Assembly: GCF_029227915.1 (NCBI RefSeq)
Contig: NC_079878.1
Coordinates: 28,609,501-28,673,500 of the forward strand
Reading direction: 5' to 3'
Source of the DNA: Hydractinia symbiolongicarpus
Taxonomy: Eukaryota > Cnidaria > Hydrozoa > Anthoathecata > Hydractiniidae
Length of the DNA stretch: 64,000 nt
The translations under genes and the position numbers were made by a program. Below, in pieces: positions 44,401 through 56,479 of the stretch. The notes under the pieces were generated by a model. It made no database searches. It was not told the origin of the DNA and was given only the letters and a program-made list of their open reading frames with translations. Each line of letters begins with the position of its first letter. The stretch's first letter is position 1.

Positions 44401-47400
44401 GAGACAGTTTCCAAAACTATATGTAATAGATTTTCTAACGGTGTCAATCCGTTTGAGTTACAACGGTTGCGTCACATATTCGTACCAACACGTATTTAGC
44501 GATAGAATTCGGATATTACTAGGTTGCATCGCTTTTAACAGTAAAACGTTTGACTGTGGGACTTATTTGAACTGATTTTGGACCTTGACCTTATAAATGT
44601 GATAAATGAGCCAATTGGACTCCAAAGAATAACATTCTTCCTAATTCGACATGATTGCTGGAATTCAACGAGTACACTAGGGTCTGTGGCAGCGCTTTAT
44701 TTAAAAATTAAGATACAAAATTCAGTTTTTACTGTGATACCAATCCTAGCAGTTAGCGCGCACTGAAGAAATAGAGACATTTTCAAATACTACATTATAC
44801 TGACTTTCTAACGCTTTCAGTCCGTTTGAGTTACAACGGTTGGGTCACATATTCGTACCAACATGTACTTAGCGATATTTTTCTGATATTACTAGGTTGC
44901 ATCGCTTTTGACAGTAAGACGAGTGACTGTGTGACTTAATTGACCTGATTCTGGACTGTGACCTTATAAATGTGATAAATGAGCCAGTTTGACTACAAAA
45001 AATAACATTCTTCTTAATTTGACATGATTGCTTGAATTCAGCGATTACATTAGGCTCTGTGGTAGCGCTTTAATTAAAAATTTAGATAAATAAGTCATCT
45101 TTTACTGTGGGACCAATCCTAGCCGTTAGTTTGCGCTGAAGAATTAGAGACAGTTTCAAAAACTACATTTCATTGACTTTCTAACGGTGTCAATCCGTTT
45201 GAGTTACAACGGTTGCGTCACATATTCGTACCAACATGTATTTAGTGATCTTCTTCCGATATTACTAAGTTGTATTGCTTTTAACAGTGAAACGATTGAC
45301 TGTGGGAATTAATTGAACTGGTTCAGGAATCTGACCTTATAAATGTGATAAATGAGCCAATTGGTCTCCAAGGAATAACATTCTTCTTATTTCGACATGA
45401 TCGCTGGAATTCAGCGGTTACATTAGGCTCTCTTGTAGCGCTTTATTTAAAAATTTAGATAAATAAGTCTTTTCTTACTGTGGGACCAATCCTGACCGTT
45501 AGCACACGCTAAATAAATAGGAACAGTTCCAAAGACTACATTTCATTGACTTCCCAGCGGTATTAATCCGTTTGTGTTACAACGGTTGCGTCACAAATTC
45601 GTACCAATGTAAATTTAGCGATAGTATTCGGATATTACTAGGTTGTATCGCTTTTAACAGTGAAACGTTTGACTGTGGGACTTAATTGAACTGATTTTGG
45701 ACTGTGACCTTATAAATGTGATCAATGAGCCAGTTTGACTACAAAAAATAACATTCTTCTTAATTTGACATGATTGCTGGAACTCAGTCAATACACTGGG
45801 CGCTGTGGTAGCGCTTTATTAAAAAAACTAAGTCAAATAAGTCAGTTTTTACTGTGTGACTAATCCTAGCCGTTAGTTCGCGCTGACGAATTAGAAACAG
45901 TTTCAAAAACTACATTTCATTGACTTACTAACGGTGTCAATCCGTTTGAGTTACAACGGTTGCGCCACATATTCGTACCAACATGAATTTAGCTATAGTA
46001 TTCGGATATTACTAGGTTGTATTGCTTTTAACAGTGAAACGATTGACCGTGGGAATTAATCGAACTGATTCTGGAATGTGACTTTATAAATGTGATAAAT
46101 GAGACAATTGGTCTCCATGGAATAACATTCTTCTTAATTTGACTTGATTGCTGGAATTCAGCGATTACATTAGGCTCTCTGGTAGCGCTTTATTTAAAAA
46201 TTTAGATAAATAAGTCTTTTCTTACTGTGGGACCAATCCTTGCCGTTAACACGCGCTGAATAAATAGGAACAGTTCCAAAGACTACATTTCATTGACTTT
46301 CCAGCGGTATTAATGCGTTTGTGTTACAACGGTTGCGTCACATATTCGTACCAACATGAACTTAGCAATAGTATTCGGATATTACTAGGTTGTATCGCTT
46401 TTAACAATGAAACGTTTGACTGTGGGACTTAATTGAATTGAGTTTGGACATTGACCTTATAAATGTGATAAATGAGCCAGTTTGACTACGAAAAATAACA
46501 TTCTTTTTAATTTGACATGATTGCTGGAACTCAGCGATTACACTGGGCGCTGTGGTAGTGCTTTATTAAAAAACTAAGACAAATTAGTCAGTTTTTACTG
46601 TGGGACCAATCCTAGCCGTTAGTTCAGGCTGAAGAAATAGAGACAGTTTCAAAAACTACATTTAATAGATTTTCTAACGGTGTCAATCTGTTTGAGTTAC
46701 AACGGTTGCATCAGATATTCGTACCAACATGTATTCAGTGATTTTCTTCATTTATTACTAAGTTGTACCGCTTTTAACAGTGAAACGAATGACTGTGGGA
46801 CTTAATTGAACTGATTCTGGATTAAAAATTTAGATAAATAAGTCGTTTTTTACTGTGGGACCCATCCTAGCCGTTAGTTCGCGCAGAAGAATTAGAGACA
46901 GTTTCAAATACTACATTTCACTGACTTTCTAACGGTGTCAGTCCGTTTGAGTTACAACGGTTGGGTCACATATTCGTACCAACATGTACTTAGCGATATT
47001 TTTCTGATATTACTAGGTTGCATCGCTTTTGACTGTAAAACGAGTGACTGTGGGACTTAATTGACCTGATTCTGGACTGTGACCTTATAAATGTGATAAA
47101 TGAGCCAGTTTGACTACAAAAAATAACATTCTTCTTAATTTGACATGATTGCTGGAATTCAGCGATTACACTGGGCGCTGTGGTAGCGCTTTATTAAAAA
47201 ATTAAGACAAATAAGTCATTTTTTACTGTGGGACCAATCCTAGCCGTTAGTACGGGCTGAAGAAATAGAGACAGTTTCAAAAACTACATTTAATGGATTT
47301 TCTAACGGTGTCAATCCGTTTGAGTTACAACGGTTGCATTAGATATTCGTACCAACATGTATTCAGTGATTTTCTTCCAATATTACTAAGTCGTATTGCT

Positions 47401-50400
47401 TTTAACAGTGAAACGAATGACTGTGGGACTTAATTGATCTGATTCTGGACTGTGCCTTATAAATGTGATAAATGAGCCAATTGGTCTCCAAGGAAAAACA
47501 TTCTTCTTAATTTGACATGATTGCTTGAATTCAGCGATTACATTAGGCTCTGTGGTAGCGCTTTATTTAAAAATTTAGATAAATAAGTCTTTTCTTACTG
47601 TGGGACCAATCCTTGCCGTTACCACGCGCTGAATAAATAGGAACAGTTCCAAAGACTACATTTCATTGACTTTCTAGCGGTATAAATCCGTTTGAGATAC
47701 AACGGTTGCGTCACATATTTGTACCAACATGTATTTAGCGATAGTATTCGGATATTACTAGGTTGCATCGCTTTTAACAGTAAAACGTTTGACTGTGGGA
47801 CTTATTTGAACTGATTTTGGACCTTGACCTTATAAATGTGATAAATGAGCCAATTGGACTCCAAAGAATAACATTCTTTTTAATTCGACATGATTGTTGG
47901 AATTCAACGAGTACACTAGGGTCTGTGGTAGCGCTTTACTTAAAAATTAAGATACAAAAGTCAGTTTTTACTGTGATACAAATCCTAGCAGTTAGCGCGC
48001 ACTGAAGAATTAGAGACAATTTCAAATACTACATTATACTGACTTTCTAACGTTGTCCGTCCGTTTGAGTTACAAAGGTTGGGTCACATATTCGTACCAA
48101 CATGTACTTAGCGATAATTTTCTGATATTACTAGGTTGCATCGCTTTTGACAGTAAAACGAGTGACTGTGAGACTTAATTGACCTGATTCTGGACTGTGA
48201 CCTTATAAATGTGATAAATGAGCCAGTTTGACTACAAAAAATAACATTCTTCTTAATTCGACATGATTGCTGGAATTCAGCGAGTACACTAGGCTCTGTG
48301 GTAGCGCTTTAATTAAAAATTTAGATAAATAAGTCATTTTTTACTGTGCGACCAATCCTAGCCGTTAGTTCGCGCAGAAGAATTAGAGACAGTTTCAAAA
48401 ACTACATTTCATTGACTTTATAACGGTGTCAATCCGTTTGAGTTACAACGGTTGCGTCACATATTCGTACCAACATGTATTTAGTGATTTTCTTCCGATA
48501 TTACTAAGTTGCATCGCTTTTAACAGTGAAACGTTTGACTGTGGGACTTAATTGAACTGATTTTGGACTTTGACCTTATAAATGTGATAAATGAGCCAGT
48601 TTGACTACAAAAAATAACATTCTTCTTAATTTGACATGATTGCTGGAATTCAGCGATTACACTAGTCGCTGTGGTAGCGCTTTATTAAAAAATTAAGACA
48701 AATAAGTCATTCTTTACCGTGGGACCAATCGTAGCCGTTAGTTCGGGCTGAAGAAATAGAGACAATTTCAAAAACTACATTTAATAGATTTTCTAACGGT
48801 GTCAATCCGTTTGAGTTACAACGGTTGCATCAGATATTCGTACCAACATATATTCAGTGATTTTCTTCCGATATTACTAAGTTGTACCGCTTTTAACAGT
48901 GAAACGAATGACTGTGGGACTTAATTGAACTGATTCTGGACTGTGACCTGATAAGTGTGATAAATGAGCGAATTGTACTCCAAGGAATAACATTCTTCTT
49001 AATTCGACATGATTGCTGGAATTCAGCGAGTACACTAGGCTCTGTGGTAGCGCTTTAATTAAAAATTTAGATAAATAATTCATTTTTTACTGTGGGACCA
49101 ATCCTAGCCGTTAGTTCGCGCAGAAGAATTAGAGACAGTTTCAAAAACTACATTTCTTTGACTTTCTAACGGTGTCAATCCGTTTGAGTTACAACGGTTG
49201 CGTCACATATTCGTACCAACATGTATTTAGTGATCTTCTTCCGATATTACTAAGTTGTATTGCTTTTGACAGTGAAACGATTGACTGTGGGAATTAATTG
49301 AACTGATTCTAGAATGTGACCTTATAAATGTGATAAATTAGCCAATTGGTCTCCAAGGAATAACATTCTTCTTAATTTGACATGATTGCTTGAATTCAGC
49401 GATTACATTAGGCTCTGTGGTAGCGCTTTATTTAAAAATTTAGATAAATAAGTCTTTTCTTACTGTGGGACCAATCCTTGCCGTTAACACGCGCTGAATA
49501 AATAGGAACAGTTCCAAAGACTACATTTCATTGGCTTTCTGGCGGTATAAATCCGTTTGAGATACAACGGTTGCGTCACATATTCGTACCAACATGTATT
49601 TAGCGATAGTATTCGGATATTACTAGGTTGCATCGCTTTTAACAGTAAAACGAGTGACTGTGAGACTTAATTGACCTGATTCTGGACTGTGACCTTATAA
49701 ATGTGATAAATGAGACAGTTTGACTACAAAAAATAACATTCTTCTTAATTCGAAATGATTGCTGGAATTCAGCGAGTACACTAGGCTCTGTGGTAGCGCT
49801 TTAATTAAAAATTTAGATAAATAAGTCATTTTTTACTATGCGACCAATCCTAGCCGTTAGTTCGGGCAGAAGAATTAGAGACAGTTTCAAAAACTACATT
49901 TCATTGACTTTCTAACGGTGTCAATCCGTTTGAGTTACAACGGTTGCGTCACATATTCGTACCAACATGTATTTAGTGATTTTCTCCCGATATTACTAAG
50001 TTGCATCGCTTTTAACAGTGAAACGTTTGACTGTGGGACTTAATTGAACTGATTTTGGACTTTGACCTTATAAATGTGATAAATGAGCCAGTTTGACTAC
50101 AAAAATAACATTCTTCTTAATTTGACATGATTGCTGGAATTCAGCGATTACACTGGTCGCTGTGGTAGCGCTTTATTAAAAAATTAAGACAAATAAGTCA
50201 TTCTTTACCGTGGGACCAATCCTAGCCGTTAGTTCGGGCTGAAGAAATAGAGACAGTTTAAAAAACTACATTTCATAGATTTTCTAACGGTGTCAATCCG
50301 TTTGAGTTACAACGGTTACATCAGATATTCGTACCAACATATATTCAGTGATTTTCTTCCGATATTACTAAGTTATACCGCTTTTAACACTGAAACGAAT

Positions 50401-53190
50401 GACTGTGGGACTTAATTGAACTGATTCTGGACTGTGACCTTATAAGTGTGATAAATGAGCGAATTGCACTCCAAGGAATAACCTTCTTCTTAATTCGACA
50501 TGATTGCTGGAATTCAGCGAGTACATTAGGCTCTGTGGTAGCGCTTTATTAAAAAACTAAGACAAATAAGTCAGTTTTTACTGTGGGACAAATCCTAGCC
50601 GTTAGTTCGGGCTGAAGAAATAGAGACAGTTTCCAAAACTATATTTAATAGATTTTCTAACGGTGTCAATCCGTTTGAGTTACAACGGTTGCGTCACATA
50701 TTCGTACCAACACGTATTTAGCGATAGAATTCGGATATTACTAGGTTGCATCGCTTTTAACAGTAAAACGTTTGACTGTGGGACTTATTTGAACTGATTT
50801 TGGACCTTGACCTTATAAATGTGATAAATGAGCCAATTGGACTCCAAAGAATAACATTCTTCCTAATTCGACATGATTGCTGGAATTCAACGAGTACACT
50901 AGGGTCTGTGGCAGCGCTTTATTTAAAAATTAAGATACAAAATTCAGTTTTTACTGTGATACCAATCCTAGCAGTTAGCGCGCACTGAAGAAATAGAGAC
51001 ATTTTCAAATACTACATTATACTGACTTTCTAACGCTTTCAGTCCGTTTGAGTTACAACGGTTGGGTCACATATTCGTACCAACATGTACTTAGCGATAT
51101 TTTTCTGATATTACTAGGTTGCATCGCTTTTGACAGTAAGACAAGTGACTGTGTGACTTAATTGACCTGATTCTGGACTGTGACCTTATAAATGTGATAA
51201 ATGAGCCAGTTTGACTACAAAAAATAACATTCTTCTTAATTTGACATGATTGCTTGAATTCAGCGATTACATTAGGCTCTGTGGTAGCGCTTTAATTAAA
51301 AATTTAGATAAATAAGTCATCTTTTACTGTGGGACCAATCCTAGCCGTTAGTTTGCGCTGAAGAATTAGAGACAGTTTCAAAAACTACATTTCATTGAAT
51401 TTCTAACGGTGTCAATCCGTTTGAGTTACAACGGTTGCGTCACATATTCGTACAAACATGTATTTAGTGATCTTCTTCCGATATTACTAAGTTGTATTGC
51501 TTTTAACAGTGAAACGATTGACTGTGGGAATTAATTGAACTGGTTCAGGAATCTGACCTTATAAATGTGATAAATGAGCCAATTGGTCTCCAAGGAATAA
51601 CATTCTTCTTATTTCGACATGATCGCTGGAATTCAGCGGTTACATTAGGCTCTCTTGTAGCGCTTTATTTAAAAATTTAGATAAATAAGTATTTTCTTAC
51701 TGTGGGACCAATCCTGACCGTTAGCACACGCTAAATAAATAGGAACAGTTCCAAAGACTACATTTCATTGACTTCCCAGCGGTATTAATCCGTTTGTGTT
51801 ACAACGGTTGCGTCACAAATTCGTACCAATGTAAATTTAGCGATAGTATTCGGATATTACTAGGTTGTATCGCTTTTAACAGTGAAACGTTTGACTGTGG
51901 GACTTAATTGAACTGATTTTGGACTGTGACCTTATAAATGTGATCAATGAGCCAGTTTGACTACAAAAAATAACATTCTTCTTAATTTGACATGATTGCT
52001 GGAACTCAGTCAATACACTGGGCGCTGTGGTAGCGCTTTATTAAAAAAAATAAAGTCAAATAAGTCAGTTTTTACTGTGTGACCAATCCTAGCCGTTAGT
52101 TCGCGCTGACGAATTAGAAACAGTTTCAAAAACTACATTTCATTGACTTACTGACGGTGTCAATCCGTTTGAGTTACAACGGTTGCGCCACATATTCGTA
52201 CCAACATGAATTTAGCTATAGTATTCGGATATTACTAGGTTGTATTGCTTTTAACAGTGAAACGATTGACCGTGGGAATTAATTGAACTGATTCTGGAAT
52301 GTGACTTTATAAATGTGATAAATGAGCCAATTGGTCTCCATGGAATAACATTTTTCTTAATTTGACTTGATTGCTGGAATTCAGCGATTACATTAGGCTC
52401 TCTGGTAGCGCTTTATTTAAAAATTTAGATAAATAAGTCTTTTCTTACTGTGGGACCAATCCTTGCCGTTAACACGCGCTGAATAAATAGGAACAGTTCC
52501 AAAGACTACATTTCATTGACTTTCCAGCGGTATTAATGCGTTTGTGTTACAACGGTTGCGTCACATATTCGTACCAACATGAACTTAGCGATAGTATTCG
52601 GATATTACTAGGTTGTATCGCTTTTAACAATGAAACGTTTGACTGTGGGACTTAATTGAATTGAGTTTGGACATTGACCTTATAAATGTGATAAATGAGC
52701 CAGTTTGACTACGAAAAATAACATTCTTTTTAATTTGACATGATTGCTGGAACTCAGCGATTACACTGGGCGCTGTGGTAGTGCTTTATTAAAAAACTAA
52801 GACAAATTAGTCAGTTTTTACTGTGGGACCAATCCTAGCCGTTAGTTCAGGCTGAAGAAATAGAGACAGTTTCAAAAACTACATTTAATAGATTTTCTAA
52901 CGGTGTCAATCTGTTTGAGTTACAACGGTTGCATCAGATATTCGTACCAACATGTATTCAGTGATTTTCTTCATTTATTACTAAGTTGTACCGCTTTTAA
53001 CAGTGAAACGAATGACTGTGGGACTTAATTGAACTGATTCTGGATTAAAAATTTAGATAAATAAGTCGTTTTTTACTGTGGGACCCATCCTAGCCGTTAG
53101 TTCGCGCAGAAGAATTAGAGACAGTTTCAAATACTACATTTCACTGACTTTCTAACGGTGTCAGTCCGTTTGAGTTACAACGGTTGCGTC
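41465..53190 (+). repeat. Large higher-order duplication (5.5 kb to 6.2 kb units)
   Basis: Unit one (about 41465-46940) recurs as unit two (about 46941-53190). The shift is 5,476 bp at the start (41541 to 47017, 42341 to 47817, 43401 to 48877) but 6,222 bp later (44578 to 50800, 46821 to 53044). The change of 746 bp equals two monomers, gained in unit two or lost in unit one around 49.1-49.9 kb. Both units share an internal deletion joining GATTCTGG to ATTAAAAATTTAG (46820, 53043), so the deletion predates the duplication. The non-integral unit length, about 14.7 monomers, comes from that deletion. Confidence 0.9.
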
Positions 53191-53204
53191 ACATATTCGT
53201 ACCA

Positions 53205-53530
53205 ACATGCAATTAGCGACAGACAGGGAATTAATTGAACTAACTTTGGCCTGTGACCTTGTAAATGTGATAAGTGAGCCAACTGGACTACAAGAAATAA
53301 TATTCTTCTTAATTTGACATGATTGTTGGAAATCAGCGATTACACTGAGTGCTGTGGAAGCGCTTCATTTAAAAATTTAGATAAATAAGCCATTTTTTAC
53401 TGTGTGACCAATCCTAGCCGTTATCGCGCGCTGAAGAAATAGAGACAGTTTCAAAAACTACATTTTAATGACTTTCTAGCAGTATCAGTCCGTTTGAGTT
53501 ACAACGGTTGCGTCGACATGATTACTGGAT
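53205..53530 (+). repeat. Satellite monomers shortened by two internal deletions
   Basis: Two joints break the 373-bp spacing. Near 53213, GCAATTAGCGACAG joins ACAGGGAATTAATTG, skipping about 65 bp. Near 53512, GGTTGCGTC joins GACATGATTACTGG, skipping about half a monomer. Both joints recur to the right of the island, near 59360 and 59661, so they predate the duplication that produced the two flanks. Confidence 0.82.
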
Positions 53531-55436
53531 TTCAGCGATTACACTAGGCTCTGTAGTAGGGTTTTATTTAAAAATTTAGATAAATAAGTCTTTTTTTACT
53601 GTGAGACCAATCCTGGCCGTTAGCACGCGCTGAAAGAATAGAGGCATTCTCAAAAACTAACTTTCATTGATTTTTAGGCGGTATCAATCCGTTTGAATTA
53701 CAACGGTTGCGTCACATATTCGTACCAACATGCATTTAGCTACAGTTTTCCGATATTACTAAGTTATATCGCTTTTAACAATGAAATAATTGACTATGGG
53801 AATTAATTGAACTAACTTTGGCCTGTGACCTTGTAAATCTGATAAGTGAGCCAACTGGACTACAAAAAACAATATTCTTAATACTTTGACATGATTGTTG
53901 GTAATCAGCGATTACACTGAGCGCTATGGTAGCGCTTCATTTAAAAACTTAGATAAATAAGTTATTTTTTACTGTGGGACCAATCCTAGCCGTAATCGTG
54001 GGCTGAAGAAACAGAGACAGTTTCAAAAACTACATTTCAATGACGTTCTAACGGTATCAATCCGTTTGAGATTCAACGGTTGCGTCACATATTCGTACCA
54101 ACATGTATTTAGCGATACTTTCTCGCTACTACTTGGTTGCATTGCTTTTAACAGTGAAACGATTGACTGTGGGACTTAATTGAACTGATTCTGGCCTGTG
54201 ACCTTATTAATGCGATAAATGAGCCAATTGGACTCCAAGGAGTAACATTGTTCTTAATTCGACATGATTACTGGATTTCAGCGATTACACTAGGCTCTGT
54301 AGTAGGGATTTATTTAAAAATTTAGATAAATAAGTCTTTTTTTACTGTGAGACCAATCCTAGCCGTTAGCACGCGCCGAAAAAATTGAGGCATTCTCAAA
54401 AACTACATTTCATTGATTTTTAGGCGGTATCAATCCGTTTGAGTTACAACGGTTGCGTCACATATTCGTACCAACATGTATTTAGTGACATTTTTCCGAT
54501 ATTACTAGGTTGCATCGCTTTTAAGAGTGAAACGTTTGACTGTGGGACTTAATTGAACTGATTTTGGACTTTGACGTTATAAATGTGATAAATGAGCCAG
54601 TTTGACTACAAGAAATAACATTTTTCTTAATTTGACATGATTGCTGGAACTCAGCGATTACACTGGGCGCTAAGGAGGCGCTTTATTCAAAAATTTGGAT
54701 AAATAAGTCATTTCTTACTGTGGGACCAATCCTAGCCGTTATCGCGGCCTGAAGAAATAGAGACAGTTTCAAAAACTACATTTCAATGACGTTCTAACGG
54801 TATCAGTTCGTTTGAGTTACAACGGTTGGGTCATATATTCGTACCAACATGTACTTAGCGATATTTTTCTGATATTACTAGGTTGCATCGCTTTTAACAG
54901 TAAAACGAATGACTGTGGGACTTAATTGAACTGATTCTACACTGTGACCTTATAAGTGTGGAAAATGAGCGAATTGCACTCCAAGGAATAACATTCTTTT
55001 TAATTTGACATGATTGCTGGAATTCAGCGAGTACACTAGGCTCTGTTGTAGCGATTTATTTAACAATTTAGATAAATAAGTCTTTTTTTACTGTGGGACA
55101 AATCCTGGCCGTTAGCACGCGCTGAATAAATAGGAACAGTTTGAAAGACTAAATTTTATTGACTTTCTGGCGGTATAAATCCGTTTCAGTTACAACGGTT
55201 GCGTCACATATTCGTTGCAACATGTATTTAGTGATTTTCTTCCGATATTACTAAGTTGTATCGCTTTTAACAGTGAAACGATTGACTGTGGCACTTAATT
55301 GAACTGATTCTGGACTGGGACCTTATAAATGTGATAAATGAGCCAATTGGTCTCCAAGGAATAACATTCTTCTTAATTTGACATGATTGCTGCAATTCAG
55401 CGATTCCATTAGGCTCTGTAGTAGCGCTTGATTTAA

Positions 55437-55479
55437 CCCTAACCCTAACCCTAACCCTAACCGTAACCCTAACCCTAAC
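55437..55479. repeat. Interstitial telomeric repeat, seven CCCTAA hexamers
   Basis: Seven hexamers run from 55437 to 55478. Six are exact CCCTAA and the fifth is CCGTAA. The tract begins inside a satellite monomer, where GCTTGATTTAA overlaps the repeat by TAA, and ends directly at non-satellite sequence (AACG then TTTCAATATATG). On the plus strand, CCCTAA is the orientation expected at the left end of a chromosome whose interior lies to the right. The tract thus caps the island at 55480 onward, and the satellite is joined on its outer side. This fits a former telomere-capped end fused into satellite, or a telomeric tract laid down during break repair. It could also be an assembly joint. Confidence 0.93.
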
Positions 55480-55481
55480 GT

Positions 55482-55901
55482 TTCAATATATGTAAAATCA
55501 CCACCATACTCGGATATATGATATGTCATCAGGTTGTTGCTATATTCACCATCTTTAAGATTTAATGAATTATCCAATTCATTAAGATTAAAATGTAGTT
55601 CCGTTATACCCCCTAGATTGAATATTTTACCCAACTTAGAGTTTCTAGCTAGTGGTGTTGATTTTACATCACCTCTCACGATTGAATTCAACTCCCTCCC
55701 TGTGTATTGCTGACCCTGTGGTAACCTAACCGTGGTAACTCCATCAACCAAGAGTATATCTATTGGATCTGCAACCACATATGTGACATTGTCTGAAAAC
55801 GTCTTCACGATCGCAACCTCCTTTGTACCATGTGAGTTGTCTATCGGTTGATACAAATAGATTTTCTTCTCGCTATTTACGTCCTTTATTGTGATATACA
55901 T
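55482..55901 (-). pseudogene. Unknown protein, C-terminus cut off by telomeric repeats
   Basis: I do not recognise the family with confidence. From an ATG at 55901 (A at -3) about 140 residues of ordinary complex protein sequence follow. They begin MYITIKDVNSEKKIYLYQPI and run to about FTYIET, with alternating charged and hydrophobic stretches and a conserved-looking segment PIDILLVDGVTTVRLPQGQ near residues 46-64. There is no signal peptide or membrane segment. The open frame does not end there. It continues through the TTAGGG repeats as alternating Leu-Gly (with one Arg), then through antisense satellite to a stop at about 55323, so the formal 192-residue frame is a chimera and its last 50 or so residues are meaningless. 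The gene lies back-to-back with the plus-strand gene at 55940, with only 38 bp between starts, as in compact element or viral genomes. It is probably a truncated gene of a mobile or virus-like element; function unknown. Confidence 0.6.
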
Positions 55902-55939
55902 TATTATATTAGAGATTGTGAATATATTTAAATCAAAGA
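55902..55939. promoter_or_regulatory. Short AT-rich spacer between divergent genes, possible shared promoter
   Basis: Only 38 bp separate the two divergent ATG codons. The spacer is almost all A and T, with TATA-like words on both strands (TTATTATATT at 55902 and AATATATTTAAAT near 55921). A shared bidirectional promoter is an inference from the spacing and composition. Confidence 0.35.
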
Positions 55940-56479
55940 ATGGATGACATTTTCAGATATAACCCGAATGCGACATATAAACCAAATGGAGGTCTGGATC
56001 TTCAAATATTAAGCGCTAGGGATCTGTACAAACAGGCTATTATTGTGTCCGAAAGTGGTTCTTTCCCCGCTTCCTTTCCTAATATTTTTACCAATTATGA
56101 ACTTGGTCAGAACGCACAACGTATGAGAATTTGGAATGAGCAACCTTTTAGACTATGGCAAACCCAGCTAAATTTTGCCACTTGGTGCGCTTCAAGTGCC
56201 TCTGGGGTAAGTTCGGAACACCTGAAGAATGGTAGATCTATGGTTAGGTCAATATATCGTTTTCATGTGTATTATCACATTAGACGAATCATTAAGCGCC
56301 TACAGACACCTCTACCCTTTGAGAATAGTTTTAATCAATATGATAATCCCTATTCATATGAGGAATGTCTAAAAATCTGTGGTGAGTATGATGTTGATTC
56401 CAACCCCATGAAATACAGAGGTCAGTATTTTTCAGTTTATATCAAAAAAGACGTAAAGACTATCCAACTCCCGGGTTGA
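55940..56479 (+). CDS. Unknown protein, first part of a probably split gene (179 aa)
   Basis: An ATG in good context (A at -3, G at +4) opens a 179-residue frame of complex, non-repetitive sequence, with evenly mixed codons unlike the satellite. Visible features are an N-terminal segment MDDIFRYNPNATYKPNGG, an aromatic patch EQPFRLWQTQLNFATWC at about residues 74-90, and a basic stretch YHIRRIIKRLQ at about 111-121. There is no signal peptide or membrane span. The frame closes at a TGA that overlaps, by four bases, the open frame continuing at 56476 in the -1 frame. That continuation has the same character, so the two are probably halves of one protein of about 390 residues, broken by a one-base change or joined by frameshifting. 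The aromatic motif seems vaguely familiar from multi-copy invertebrate element proteins, but I cannot name the family. Function unknown. Confidence 0.6.
   Translation: MDDIFRYNPNATYKPNGGLDLQILSARDLYKQAIIVSESGSFPASFPNIFTNYELGQNAQRMRIWNEQPFRLWQTQLNFATWCASSASGVSSEHLKNGRSMVRSIYRFHVYYHIRRIIKRLQTPLPFENSFNQYDNPYSYEECLKICGEYDVDSNPMKYRGQYFSVYIKKDVKTIQLPG

Larger units (their letters stand above)
6720..55436 (+). repeat. Tandem satellite array, 373-bp monomer, forward orientation (main body)
   Basis: Roughly 130 head-to-tail monomers, estimated by length division, with the same order of internal landmarks as the first array. Several monomer subtypes alternate. Some have GAAGTGATTGACTGTAAGAC, some AAACAGTGAAACGATTGAC, and some GAGCGCTATGGTAGCGCTTC. 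The subtypes are arranged in higher-order units listed separately. Between about 17.7 and 22.9 kb the monomers are mixed and I see no clear higher-order unit. The array ends inside a monomer, at the phase GCTTGATTTAA, where telomeric hexamers begin. No gene, tRNA or rRNA is visible in this stretch. Confidence 0.97.

Noticed and set aside
56444-56450. Programmed -1 slippery site at the A run
   Set aside because: In the reading frame the heptamer is C AAA AAA, so the first base does not allow the usual simultaneous slip. Mutation is the simpler explanation.
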